Source: Oscillospiraceae bacterium (lineage in GTDB: Bacteria; Bacillota; Clostridia; Saccharofermentanales; Saccharofermentanaceae). From it: a stretch of 33,007 nucleotides of DNA. The stretch covers positions 1-33,007 of the forward strand of contig CACYRM010000011.1 in the NCBI GenBank assembly GCA_902776845.1, written 5' to 3'. The position numbers and the translations under genes were made by a program. How positions within the stretch are numbered: the first letter of the stretch is position 1; each line of letters begins with the position of its first letter. Shown here piece after piece: positions 24,899 to 32,938 of this stretch. Under the pieces are notes generated by a model, which made no database searches, was not told the DNA's origin, and saw only the letters and a program-made list of their open reading frames with translations.

Positions 24899-26656
24899 AT
24901 GGGTATCTATTCGATTGTTCTGGCAGTAGTAATGCTTCTAAGCATGCTTTCTACGTTTGCGCTTGTTCTCTTTTCGAGACGGGGTTCGAATACTCTTGAG
25001 ATATTGATTTCCGTTTGTGTCATGCTTAGCAATATCGGCTATTTCCTTCTTTCCTGTTCCAGGAATCTTCAGGAGGCCGTTCTCGCCAATTCGTTGTCTT
25101 ATCTGGGCGGGGTATTCCTTCCGCTTCTGATAGTCTATGTGCTTATCGATTATTCCGACTCCAAGATACCGATGTGGTTCTCCATCTCCATGCTGCTGAT
25201 CAATATCGTGATCTTCCTGTCCACAATGCTTACCGACAGATTACCGTTCTTCTATTCCTCGATAAAGTTCATCCCGGGCGATCCTTCGCACCTTATCAAG
25301 GAACCCGGCACGATCTATTACATCAGATACATAGTTCTGGCGGTTGAAGTCGGACTGGCTGCCTTCTTTACGATACTGACCTATCTCGGCAAGAGAAGCG
25401 CTTCCTTCAGGATTATGATGATCTACGCAGGTTCCCTTTTAGGAGTGCTGCTGGTCTATCTGGCAAGATATATCTTCTCGATGAAGTATGACCTTATCCC
25501 GTTCTTCTATCTTATCTGCACACTGCTCCTTGATTATGTTGTCGCGAGATCGACGATATATAACGTTAATCTGAGTGTTCAGGAGAAGATAGATGAGCTC
25601 AGCGCATACGGATATCTTGTCTTTGACAGGAAATTCAGATTTGTCGGAAGCAACAGCGCCAGTGAGAAGTTTTTCCCTGAGATAAAGAATGTAAGGATCG
25701 ATTCCAAGATAATCGCGAAAGATTATGCCCTGAAGGACCTGCTCAAGTGGGTCGTAAAGACCGCTACGGAGGCTGCCGAAGAGAAGAAGACACAGGGCAA
25801 GTATAAGAAAGCGATAACCATAAATGACAAGAATCCGAGCGAGAGAAGATTCCTTGAGACGGAGATGAGCTTCATCCATTTTGGACTCGAAAACCATGTT
25901 TCAGGATATCTTGTTGAGATAACCGATATTACCGAACAGCATAACATGATCGAGACGATGAGCTGGAAGGGTGAGTCCTTGAAGCGTGAGGTCGAGAAGC
26001 AGACCAAGAAAGCAAAATCGATGCAGATGTCCACCATCCTCGGTATGGCTGCCATGATCGAATCACGTGATAACTCAACAGGCGGACACATCAACAGAAC
26101 ATCAGAGTGCGTGGCCCTTTTCGTAAACCGTCTCCGCCAGCTGGATGACTATAACATGAGCGAGAGCTATTGGGATGCTGTTATCAACGCCGCTCCTCTC
26201 CACGATCTCGGTAAGATAACCGTTGATGATGCGATCTTAAGAAAGCCTTCGGGACTTACTGAGGATGAATATGAGCAGATGAGGAAACATGCCGAGAACG
26301 GCGCCAAGATCATGAGCAAGGTTTTGGAGGACGTTGATGACAAGGAATTCGTCAATGTCGCCACCAACGTAGCTCACTACCATCACGAGAAGTATAACGG
26401 AACAGGTTATCCGGACAGATTAAGAGGCGAGAATATCCCGTTTGAGGCAAGGATAATGGCCCTCGCTGATGTTTTCGATGCTTTGGCAAGCCACCGTTAC
26501 TATAAGGAACCTATGTCATATGACGAGGCCTTTGAGATCTTAAGGCAGGAACTGGGACATCATTTCGATCCCCATCTCGGACGTATCTTCATCTCGCTCA
26601 AGAAAGAGATCATTATTCTCTATGAGTCTTTTGAGAATACGGATTACGCAAGATAA
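24899..26656 (+). CDS. HD-GYP phosphodiesterase with 7TM-type sensor and PAS-like domain
   Basis: Membrane sensor whose output domain is expected to hydrolyse cyclic di-GMP. The 585-residue protein begins with about seven hydrophobic segments (residues 1-215), similar to the 7TM input module of some histidine kinases. A PAS-like region follows (AYGYLVFDRKFRFVGSNSAS, ending VEITDITEQHNM), then a coiled segment and the HD-GYP domain: GGHINRTSECVALF, APLHDLGKI (H435, D436), HYHHEKYNGTGYPDRL (GYP at 503-505) and LADVFDALASHRYYK. All metal-binding motifs appear intact. The ATG at 24899 has TAAGGA about 5 nt upstream and is preferred over two ATGs just before it. It ends 3 nt from the convergent MATE gene. 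Confidence 0.9.
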   Translation: MGIYSIVLAVVMLLSMLSTFALVLFSRRGSNTLEILISVCVMLSNIGYFLLSCSRNLQEAVLANSLSYLGGVFLPLLIVYVLIDYSDSKIPMWFSISMLLINIVIFLSTMLTDRLPFFYSSIKFIPGDPSHLIKEPGTIYYIRYIVLAVEVGLAAFFTILTYLGKRSASFRIMMIYAGSLLGVLLVYLARYIFSMKYDLIPFFYLICTLLLDYVVARSTIYNVNLSVQEKIDELSAYGYLVFDRKFRFVGSNSASEKFFPEIKNVRIDSKIIAKDYALKDLLKWVVKTATEAAEEKKTQGKYKKAITINDKNPSERRFLETEMSFIHFGLENHVSGYLVEITDITEQHNMIETMSWKGESLKREVEKQTKKAKSMQMSTILGMAAMIESRDNSTGGHINRTSECVALFVNRLRQLDDYNMSESYWDAVINAAPLHDLGKITVDDAILRKPSGLTEDEYEQMRKHAENGAKIMSKVLEDVDDKEFVNVATNVAHYHHEKYNGTGYPDRLRGENIPFEARIMALADVFDALASHRYYKEPMSYDEAFEILRQELGHHFDPHLGRIFISLKKEIIILYESFENTDYAR

Positions 26657-26659
26657 TTC

Positions 26660-28015
26660 TTATACCTCTTCTTCGATAATGTTCTTGACCCACTTGTATT
26701 TGTAGTAGTGGACTATAACTACAGGGATCTTTATCATCTCATCGAGGTTCAGAAGAAAATACACGACCATAACAGGCCAGTTAAGCACGAATGCCGAGAT
26801 GAATCCGACAGGTACGATAAAGGCCCACATGGTAAGCGTGTCGCAAATAAAACCGAATTTTGTATCGCCGCCGGCAGAGAAGATCCCTCCTATCAGGGTG
26901 GAGTTTATGGATCTTCCGAGAATGTAGTAGCTGCACATCATGAGCATGATGAACAGATAGTGTTCGGCCGTTTCCGTAAGGTTTGTAAAATGCAGGATAA
27001 CGGGAGCGGAGGCGGCGCATAAGAGGCCCAGTATTATTCCCGAGATCACGGTTATCTTAAAGAGCCTGTTGCCGTAAGTCTTTGCCGTTTCCAGATTCCC
27101 GGCACCGAGCTCGTTGCCTATTACTATTACGCTTCCGCTCGCGATGGCATAGCAAAGACATGAAGCAAGATCCTTGACTATAGCCGTGATGCTGTTGGCT
27201 GAAGCCGCGTCTGTGCCGAGGTGTCCCATTATTATCGTGATCATCTCGAAGCCGAAGCCCCAGAGAAGCTGGTTCAGAAGGAAAGGAAGAGTGTATTTTG
27301 AGAATCTTTTCCTGAGATCTTTGTCCACGCGGAAAACGTTGCTGAGCCTTAATCTGAATCCGGTCAGCTTGAGATTGAAGAAAAGGCAGAGAGCAAATCC
27401 CGTGAAATTCGAGATCGATGTTGCGAGAGCCGCGCCTGATATACCCATCTCAGGGCAGCCGAACAGACCGAAGATAAACACCGCGTTAAGGATTATGTTC
27501 AGAAATACAATGACGATGCTGGCGATGGTGCACTGCTTAACAAACCCTACATTCTTGAGAAGTGTCTCGTAAATCATGGCCAGGGTCATAAAGATATATG
27601 AGAATGACGCGAATCTCAGGTAGGGGACGCCGCCTTCTATAAGCAGGGGCTCATTGGTAAAGATGCTCATGGTCGCTTCAGGAGCGAACATCGCGCAACA
27701 GAAGAACACCGCCATTACGGGCAATGACAGCGTAAACATGTAGCCGAAGAGCTTTTCGATCGATTTTGTATCACCTTTTCCCCAGTACTGGGCAGCGAAA
27801 ATAGCTCCTCCTGATGTTACCGCATAAGTAAAAAGAGACATGACAAAAGGGACCTGTGACGCGAGCGATACAGAGGTCATGGCTTCCTGCGAGAGGAAGA
27901 GCAGCATTACCGCGTCTGATACCGGGACAAGCGCAAATACAAAGTACTGCAGTGTCATCGGAAGTATCAGGGAGATAAGCTTTTTCCTGAATGTTTTGTC
28001 GTTTATCTTTTCCAT
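26660..28015 (-). CDS. MATE-family multidrug/metabolite efflux transporter
   Basis: Twelve-segment membrane antiporter of the MATE/MOP superfamily. The 451 residues show two homologous halves: the first with LILPMTLQYFVFALVPVSDA and SGGAIFAAQYWGKGDTKSIE, the second with TLPFLLNQLLWGFGFEMITI and IASGSVIVIGNELGAGNLE. That Q/G-rich loop after the second helix of each half is characteristic. Substrate is not predictable. The ribosome site GGGA is modest. A good promoter lies upstream on the same strand. Confidence 0.92.
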   Translation of the reverse strand: MEKINDKTFRKKLISLILPMTLQYFVFALVPVSDAVMLLFLSQEAMTSVSLASQVPFVMSLFTYAVTSGGAIFAAQYWGKGDTKSIEKLFGYMFTLSLPVMAVFFCCAMFAPEATMSIFTNEPLLIEGGVPYLRFASFSYIFMTLAMIYETLLKNVGFVKQCTIASIVIVFLNIILNAVFIFGLFGCPEMGISGAALATSISNFTGFALCLFFNLKLTGFRLRLSNVFRVDKDLRKRFSKYTLPFLLNQLLWGFGFEMITIIMGHLGTDAASANSITAIVKDLASCLCYAIASGSVIVIGNELGAGNLETAKTYGNRLFKITVISGIILGLLCAASAPVILHFTNLTETAEHYLFIMLMMCSYYILGRSINSTLIGGIFSAGGDTKFGFICDTLTMWAFIVPVGFISAFVLNWPVMVVYFLLNLDEMIKIPVVIVHYYKYKWVKNIIEEEV

Positions 28016-28053
28016 ATTTATCCCATGCTTTTTAGTAATATAAGCAGAAAGGA

Positions 28054-28082
28054 ATTTTAACCTGTACTGTTAAGAAAATCAA
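28054..28082 (-). promoter_or_regulatory. MATE gene promoter
   Basis: On the minus strand TTGATT (28077-28082), a 17-bp spacer and TAAAAT (28054-28059). The rest of the gap to the CPBP gene (28083-28158) has only a weak plus-strand candidate, TTGCGA (28102-28107) 16 bp from TAATAA (28124-28129). Confidence 0.55.
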
Positions 28083-28158
28083 ATGGAAGTATTTGGTGAA
28101 CTTGCGAAAATCTGATGAATACATAATAATCTTCATACACCTGAACAGTTGGGGATAA

Positions 28159-29403
28159 GTGTTGTCATGGAAGGGGATACCGGTGCGGCAGTTATCATGT
28201 CAGAAGAAACTTAAGCCTTGGATGGGGTTCGCGCTTTTCGCGGTCCTCATGGCTTTTATGCTTTATGGAAGTGGTGCCATGCAGAAAGCATGGGGACTTG
28301 CAGGCCTCCTTGCTTCGGAGGCTGTTTTCCTCATTCTTGCAATAGCTTATGCCGTTATATTGAAGATCCCTCTCAAAGAGATGTTCCCGGCCGGAAAGAT
28401 CAGGGCGGCCGACTTTTTCGGTTCACTGTTCCTTACAACCGGCGGGCTGTTATTCGGAATGATAAGTATCGCCCTTACGGGTCTGTTATATCCGAAGTCA
28501 CTTGAGGGCAGTGATGTCAGCGCTTTGAATTCGTATATTGGCGGCGGTTCCGGGTATCTTTTTACCATACTCGTGCTGGCTCTTGCGCCCGCTGTCTGTG
28601 AGGAAGCAATACACAGGGGAGCCATCCTTGCGAATTTCAGAGCATTTAAGAAGGATTGGACGTCAGTTCTTATCATGGGTCTGTTCTTCGGCATTTTCCA
28701 TCTGTCATCCTTAAGGTTTATCAACACGGCGGTGATGGGCGCGTGCCTTACATATATCGTAGTGAAGAAGAACAATATACTGCTGTCTTCTCTTATGCAT
28801 TTCCTCATAAATTTTGTATCGGTGTCACTGAGCTTTCTTTTGAATAATCTGCAGGGTGCTGAGGGCAATGGAGATGCTGCGGTTCAGATGACTTCAGTCA
28901 CTATGAAGAGCGTTCTTGGCACATATCTTATTGCGGGAATTGCAGCCCCGTTTTTGATAGTCACCGGACTTATGCTGCTGGACCGTCAGTCACATAAAAA
29001 GATCAGATTTCTTTTTGCGGGCATCATCTCGGTGATAATGCTCATATGCTCAATTGCCATTACCCTGTCGGACAATCCGGAAAAAAACAGAATCGTCAGA
29101 ACAAATTTGAGTTATACGGTTGAAGCCGGGGATACGTTTTCACCGCCTGTGGAATTTGATATTGAGAACGAAGGCGAATATACAGTCACTGCAGTAATCA
29201 CGAATGCATCCGGTGAGTATTCTGTCAGTATCAGGACAGATGAAGGTGAGACGGTAACAGCCGGAACGGTCAGTCAGGGAGCGGTAAGATCTTATACCCG
29301 GCAATTGTATATGAAACCCGGCAGTTATAAGTTTTATGTCGGTAACGGGACAGGGACTGTAAGAGAGAAACCGGTGATAACGGTCCGGATCGATAAGGTA
29401 TGA
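28159..29403 (+). CDS. CPBP (CAAX-like) intramembrane metalloprotease with C-terminal extracytoplasmic domain
   Basis: Membrane glutamic/metal protease of the CPBP (Abi) family. The catalytic motifs are present: CEEAIHRGAILANFRAF (EExxxR), FFGIFHLSSLRF (FxxxH) and LMHFLINFVS (HxxxN/B). About eight hydrophobic segments cover residues 20-310. The unusual part is the tail: after the last membrane helix come about 100 residues (SYTVEAGDTFSPPVEFDIEN, MKPGSYKFYVGNGTGTV) of beta-rich, soluble look, probably outside the membrane. The start is uncertain: GTG 28159 or TTG 28162 after GGGGA, or GTG 28183 with AAGGGG 6 nt upstream. It converges on the sensor kinase with a 14-nt gap. A role in peptide maturation is inferred only. 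Confidence 0.85.
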   Translation: MLSWKGIPVRQLSCQKKLKPWMGFALFAVLMAFMLYGSGAMQKAWGLAGLLASEAVFLILAIAYAVILKIPLKEMFPAGKIRAADFFGSLFLTTGGLLFGMISIALTGLLYPKSLEGSDVSALNSYIGGGSGYLFTILVLALAPAVCEEAIHRGAILANFRAFKKDWTSVLIMGLFFGIFHLSSLRFINTAVMGACLTYIVVKKNNILLSSLMHFLINFVSVSLSFLLNNLQGAEGNGDAAVQMTSVTMKSVLGTYLIAGIAAPFLIVTGLMLLDRQSHKKIRFLFAGIISVIMLICSIAITLSDNPEKNRIVRTNLSYTVEAGDTFSPPVEFDIENEGEYTVTAVITNASGEYSVSIRTDEGETVTAGTVSQGAVRSYTRQLYMKPGSYKFYVGNGTGTVREKPVITVRIDKV

Positions 29404-29417
29404 GTTCTGCTGTCTTT

Positions 29418-30830
29418 TTATCTGTTCCTGGGAAGCATAACTGATAACGTAAACGAACTATCTTCAGATTCGGCCTTTATTATGCCGTCGCAGTTTTCAA
29501 CCGCGCGTCTTACGTTCATCAGACCGAAGCCGTGATGCTCCTTATCGGTCTTGGATGTATAACCTGAAGCACTTAACAGCTTGCCGGCATCGACCTTTCC
29601 TGATGCTGAATTAGTTATCTTGATTACAAAGAACTTATCGGTTCTCCTGATGCTGAATGATACATATGGATCCGGACACTTCGATGCCGCTTCCGCCGCA
29701 TTGTCCAAAGCGTTGGCGAATATGCTGCACATATCCATAGGTTTGATGTTCAGGCCGCCGTCAGCCACGCCGTCCAGGGTGAAACGGATGTTTGCTTCAT
29801 CCATTCTGTCTGCTTTCATGGAGATGATCAGATCGAGCATCTCATCGCCGGTCACATATTTGGGCGAAAGGGAACTGACATTTCCGAGCATATCACTGAC
29901 ATGTTCTTTTGCCTCGTCGAAATGGCCTTCCTCGAGCATCATCTGCGTAAGGGCAAGGTTGTTCTTTATATCATGTCTGAACTGTTGTGTCTCGGTCTGT
30001 TTTCTTTTGTACCGCCCAATGTATTCAAGCTCTGCAGAAAGATATGTCTCCTGTGATTTGTTCTTTTCGCGCAGTGCCCTGTCTGCGGCGGAAACAACAA
30101 CCATGACCGGAGCAGCCAGTCCTAAAACGACGATTCCTATTGCAAACATCAGGCTCATCAGCTGATACCTATGCTCCAGCGTAATATCTTCAGGCGGAAG
30201 AATGGCCGGAACAAACGGAAGTATAACGAACATCGCCACCCAGACTACGAATAAGATCCTGTAAGGGATTCCGATAATATAGTATTTCTTCGGTCTGTAG
30301 AAACCGAAATAAGCAACCGCGAAAAGGGCGGAGGTTATCAGGAAGCCTACGGCGCATATTGCGAACCATAAAGGCCCCGTACCGAAGCCATCGATAAAAA
30401 TCTCAGAAAAAACCTCGAACGTTCCTCCGGAGAAATATACAACTGTCAGTTGTGAGAAGGAACTGATATACAGTGTGAGAAGATAAAAACATACCGTTGC
30501 TTCAACGGCTCTTAAGAATCTCTTTTCTTTGAATGCGAACAGATAGAATACAAATGAGTATGCGTACATAATGATATTGAGAATGGAATTCCATAATATA
30601 TATATGTCATTTGTGTCATCCTCATCAAAAAAGAGATTCATGATCACTGCCCCGATTATTGAAAGAACAAGTATTCCGAGTGAGGAGATGGCGAGCTTTT
30701 TAGTAAGTACAACATATCTTCCGAGGAAGCAGGCAGCAATTATAACTATCAGCAAAAGCAGGATTATGAACTGGAGATTGCTCAATACCGACATGATTAT
30801 ATCGATGATGAAAGTCGTGGTCTCAGTCAT
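29418..30830 (-). CDS. AgrC-like sensor histidine kinase (GHKL type)
   Basis: Membrane sensor kinase of the peptide-sensing HPK10-like group. The 470 residues have about seven N-terminal membrane segments (to about residue 255), a coiled linker, the phospho-acceptor motif TQQFRHDIKNNLALTQMML with H286, and a GHKL ATPase with MCSIFANALDNAAEAAS (N box) and HHGFGLMNVRRAVENCDG (G box). I choose the ATG at 30830, one base after the stop of the response regulator (TGA-C-ATG), rather than the longer open frame that would run into it. Transcribed with the LytTR regulator upstream. No peptide precursor or AgrB gene is visible nearby; the neighbouring CPBP protease is a possible functional partner. Confidence 0.9.
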   Translation of the reverse strand: MTETTTFIIDIIMSVLSNLQFIILLLLIVIIAACFLGRYVVLTKKLAISSLGILVLSIIGAVIMNLFFDEDDTNDIYILWNSILNIIMYAYSFVFYLFAFKEKRFLRAVEATVCFYLLTLYISSFSQLTVVYFSGGTFEVFSEIFIDGFGTGPLWFAICAVGFLITSALFAVAYFGFYRPKKYYIIGIPYRILFVVWVAMFVILPFVPAILPPEDITLEHRYQLMSLMFAIGIVVLGLAAPVMVVVSAADRALREKNKSQETYLSAELEYIGRYKRKQTETQQFRHDIKNNLALTQMMLEEGHFDEAKEHVSDMLGNVSSLSPKYVTGDEMLDLIISMKADRMDEANIRFTLDGVADGGLNIKPMDMCSIFANALDNAAEAASKCPDPYVSFSIRRTDKFFVIKITNSASGKVDAGKLLSASGYTSKTDKEHHGFGLMNVRRAVENCDGIIKAESEDSSFTLSVMLPRNR

Positions 30831-30831
30831 G

Positions 30832-31539
30832 TCAGAAAGCCGATCCTTCCACAAAAGTATATAAAGCCTCTTTAAGAGCCTTCTGATTGCTCCGGCTAAC
30901 GGGAAGAGAGATATCTCCTTCCATGATGACATCGTTTTTTACAAGTTTCTTTACCTTCGAAAGCGATATCAGATAGCCTCTGTGAATGCGGAAGAAACCG
31001 TCATTCTTAAGCTTCTCCTCGAAGTCACCTATGTTGTGTCTGATGACGTGTTCTCCTTTGGAAGTCACGATCCTTACATTCTGATCCATTGATTCCATAT
31101 ACACAACATCATCGGTATCGATGAGGATCTCCGCGCCGTCTTCCTTTATGATCAGCTGACGGCTGTTTCCGCGCTTTTCCTGCACGTATTTTAAGACTTC
31201 TCTGAGCTTGTTGATGTCAACAGGCTTGGTCAGGTATCTCAGCGCATTTACCTCATAGCCTTCAAGCGCGTATTCAATGTGTCCGGTAAGAAAAACGATA
31301 AAGACGTTTTCAGATGCGGTTCTGATCTTTTTTGCAAGTGTAATGCCGTCTATTGAAGGCATCTCGATATCGAGGAATACAAGGTCGTACGGAGACGATG
31401 AAAAGGACTCGATCAGGATCCTGCCATCCGCGAAAGTATCGATATCATAATCGTCGTTTATGAGTAGTTTATCAAGGAGAGTCTTAAGCTCTATCCGGTA
31501 TATCTCAGAACGTCTCCGCACAAAAGACTCAAAATACAA
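30832..31539 (-). CDS. LytTR-family response regulator, receiver N-terminus missing
   Basis: AgrA/LytR-type transcription factor. The receiver domain has the phosphorylation site DLVFLDIEMPS (D57), the conserved threonine in VFIVFLTGH and the lysine in YLTKPVD. The LytTR DNA-binding domain (about 128-230) has DDVVYMESMDQNVRIV and FFRIHRGYLISLSKVKKL. The start is abnormal: family members begin with a strand ending in CDD, the acidic metal pocket, which here is replaced by ESFVRRRSEIYRIELK. No ATG and no ribosome site is present; the only starts are TTG 31539 or GTG 31521. In the next frame the DNA reads LLCGD just before, so a one-base loss or a rearrangement may have removed the true beginning. 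It may be inactive. Confidence 0.72.
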   Translation of the reverse strand: MYFESFVRRRSEIYRIELKTLLDKLLINDDYDIDTFADGRILIESFSSSPYDLVFLDIEMPSIDGITLAKKIRTASENVFIVFLTGHIEYALEGYEVNALRYLTKPVDINKLREVLKYVQEKRGNSRQLIIKEDGAEILIDTDDVVYMESMDQNVRIVTSKGEHVIRHNIGDFEEKLKNDGFFRIHRGYLISLSKVKKLVKNDVIMEGDISLPVSRSNQKALKEALYTFVEGSAF

Positions 31540-31549
31540 AGGATATGTG

Positions 31550-31849
31550 GTGGATGCAAAAGTTCAGGAGTGTCCTTTCAGTAAAGTGCTCATTCCGTTT
31601 CTGATCATTCCGGCACCGCTTACATGGATAATACATATGATCATATCTTCGGGTCTGACATATAAAACCGATCTTCCGGTAACACTGGCTATCTTTGCGG
31701 TATGTGAAGTAATAGGGATCACCATAGCCAAGATCATTCATATCAGCATAAACAGAAACAGGCGAAAGCAGAATGCGGCGCTGGGAAAAGTTTTTTTCGG
31801 TCTCAGCAATTCTGAGGAAAAAGAGTGCCGCGGGATAATAAGTAACTGA
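31550..31849 (+). CDS. Hypothetical small membrane protein
   Basis: A possible 99-residue protein starting at GTG 31550, with AAAGGA 6 nt upstream. It contains two hydrophobic segments, VLIPFLIIPAPLTWIIHMII and LPVTLAIFAVCEVIGITIAK, then a basic stretch (HISINRNRRKQN). I do not recognise the family. Its start lies 10 bp from the damaged start of the minus-strand regulator and leaves no room for a promoter of either gene, so this end may be a rearrangement joint rather than a natural gene start. The open frame continues upstream into antisense of the regulator. Confidence 0.4.
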   Translation: MDAKVQECPFSKVLIPFLIIPAPLTWIIHMIISSGLTYKTDLPVTLAIFAVCEVIGITIAKIIHISINRNRRKQNAALGKVFFGLSNSEEKECRGIISN

Positions 31850-32138
31850 TCCCAGGTTTTACAATAATTCAGAGAAAGTTCCTTTCGGCGTGCTTGCCTT
31901 GACTGAAGCTACCAGAACTGTCCTGCCGAAAGAACCGAAGGATCAATTTCTTTTTCAAGGCAATACCATTTCCAAATGGAGAATAGTCTTAGTTAGTCTG
32001 ACAAATGATGATGTCTTCGGTGACAGCGATTACTTTGAGATCCTGTCAAAGCTTGACCGCTATATCCTGGACAGCGATAAGGATTCCATTCTCGTCAGGG
32101 GACTGACCTTAAAGGAAATGGAACGTCTGATACAATAG
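31842..32138 (+). pseudogene. Probable C-terminal remnant of a larger gene
   Basis: The frame is open from just after a TAA at 31839-31841 to the TAG at 32136-32138. It reads like a protein interior from the beginning (DPRFYNNSEKVPFGVLALTE, later SKWRIVLVSLTNDDVFG and ILVRGLTLKEMERLIQ), but there is no start codon before GTG 31890, and that has no ribosome site. I therefore read it as the tail of a larger protein whose front is lost; I do not recognise the family. An 82-residue protein from the GTG cannot be excluded. Confidence 0.45.
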
Positions 32139-32159
32139 TAAATCCGTATTTGTCTGCGT

Positions 32160-32188
32160 ATTTTTCCTGATTTTCGAAAAATGTTTTT
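32160..32188 (+). terminator. Weak intrinsic terminator
   Basis: ATTTTTC (32160-32166) pairs with GAAAAAT (32176-32182), then GTTTTT. The stem is AT-rich. A second hairpin, CAACACT (32197-32203) with AGTGTTG (32214-32220), follows. Both separate the remnant ORF from the lipoprotein gene; the rest of the gap to 32328 shows only a weak promoter candidate, TTGGCC-N17-CATACT. Confidence 0.5.
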
Positions 32189-32328
32189 GAGATAAGCAAC
32201 ACTGCTTTCAGGAAGTGTTGTTTAAGCATCAAAACAGCCTGACATTACTGATTGGCCGGCCTCTTTCCACGTGACATACTGAAGCCATCAAACAAAAACA
32301 ACATCGCCAATTCAAGGAGGGCAAGAGA

Positions 32329-32796
32329 ATGAAAAGAACAATCGCAACAGCAGTAATCACAGCAATCGTAACAGCAGCAATCGCAGCAGCATGCTTCGCA
32401 GGATGCGCAAAGAAGTCAGTAAAGCAGACAGCTTCAGCTTACCTCAGCCAGGAAGGCAACACCGTAACAGCAACAGTAGATCTCACAGACGGTTATTCCT
32501 GTGACTTCGCAAGAGGCGCTGTTTACCTCTACGATCAGGAGAACAAGGAAGGCGTCGATGCAGTTGCAATCGGTATCACTCTCGGTCAGGAAGTATATGA
32601 GGATTACCTCGCAGAAGCAAAGGCTGATGCAAACAGCAAGGAGATCGCCGGCGGCATTATGTATCAGGCAGACGGTCAGATGAACTGGATCCGCACAGCA
32701 GGTGATTCCGCATACTTCGGAGTTTTCGCAGAGAACGCAACACCTGCACAGATGGAAAAGCTCGTTGAGCGCTTCGAAGTTGCACCTGAATTCTGA
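32329..32796 (+). CDS. Small secreted lipoprotein of unknown function
   Basis: A 155-residue protein with a lipoprotein signal: basic MKRT, a hydrophobic Ala/Ile/Thr-rich core, and the lipobox FAGC, giving a lipidated cysteine at residue 26. The mature part (TVTATVDLTDGYSCDFARGA, ending MEKLVERFEVAPEF) looks like a single small alpha/beta domain; the family is not recognised. The ribosome site AAGGAGGG is strong. Codon use differs from neighbours: in the signal peptide nearly every alanine is GCA and every threonine ACA, and GCA dominates throughout, as often seen in highly expressed genes. A stable terminator follows. Likely an abundant surface protein transcribed alone. Confidence 0.8.
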   Translation: MKRTIATAVITAIVTAAIAAACFAGCAKKSVKQTASAYLSQEGNTVTATVDLTDGYSCDFARGAVYLYDQENKEGVDAVAIGITLGQEVYEDYLAEAKADANSKEIAGGIMYQADGQMNWIRTAGDSAYFGVFAENATPAQMEKLVERFEVAPEF

Positions 32797-32834
32797 TAAA
32801 GAATTTATAAAATAATAATTTAACTTCTTCGCTA

Positions 32835-32873
32835 AAACGGGGTGTCTCAAGAATTAAATGAGACGCCCCGTTT
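32835..32873. terminator. Strong bidirectional terminator
   Basis: AAACGGGGTGTCTC (32835-32848) pairs with GAGACGCCCCGTTT (32860-32873): 14 pairs with one wobble, 11-nt loop. Plus-strand T-rich sequence follows, and on the minus strand the stem also runs into TTTT. It serves both the lipoprotein gene and the minus-strand gene entering from the right edge. Confidence 0.88.
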
Positions 32874-32938
32874 GGTATTTGTTTTTCGATTATATATGGC
32901 CGGAAAAGCAGTTCACCAAAGATTCCGTGTCATAAATA

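Noticed and set aside
31363..31374. CTCGATATCGAG palindrome
   Set aside because: Lies within the codons for LDIE at the regulator's phosphorylation site, so the symmetry is explained by coding sequence.
32254..32261. GGCCGGCC 8-bp palindrome before the lipoprotein gene
   Set aside because: Too short and isolated to call an operator; expected by chance in a window of this size with modest odds.
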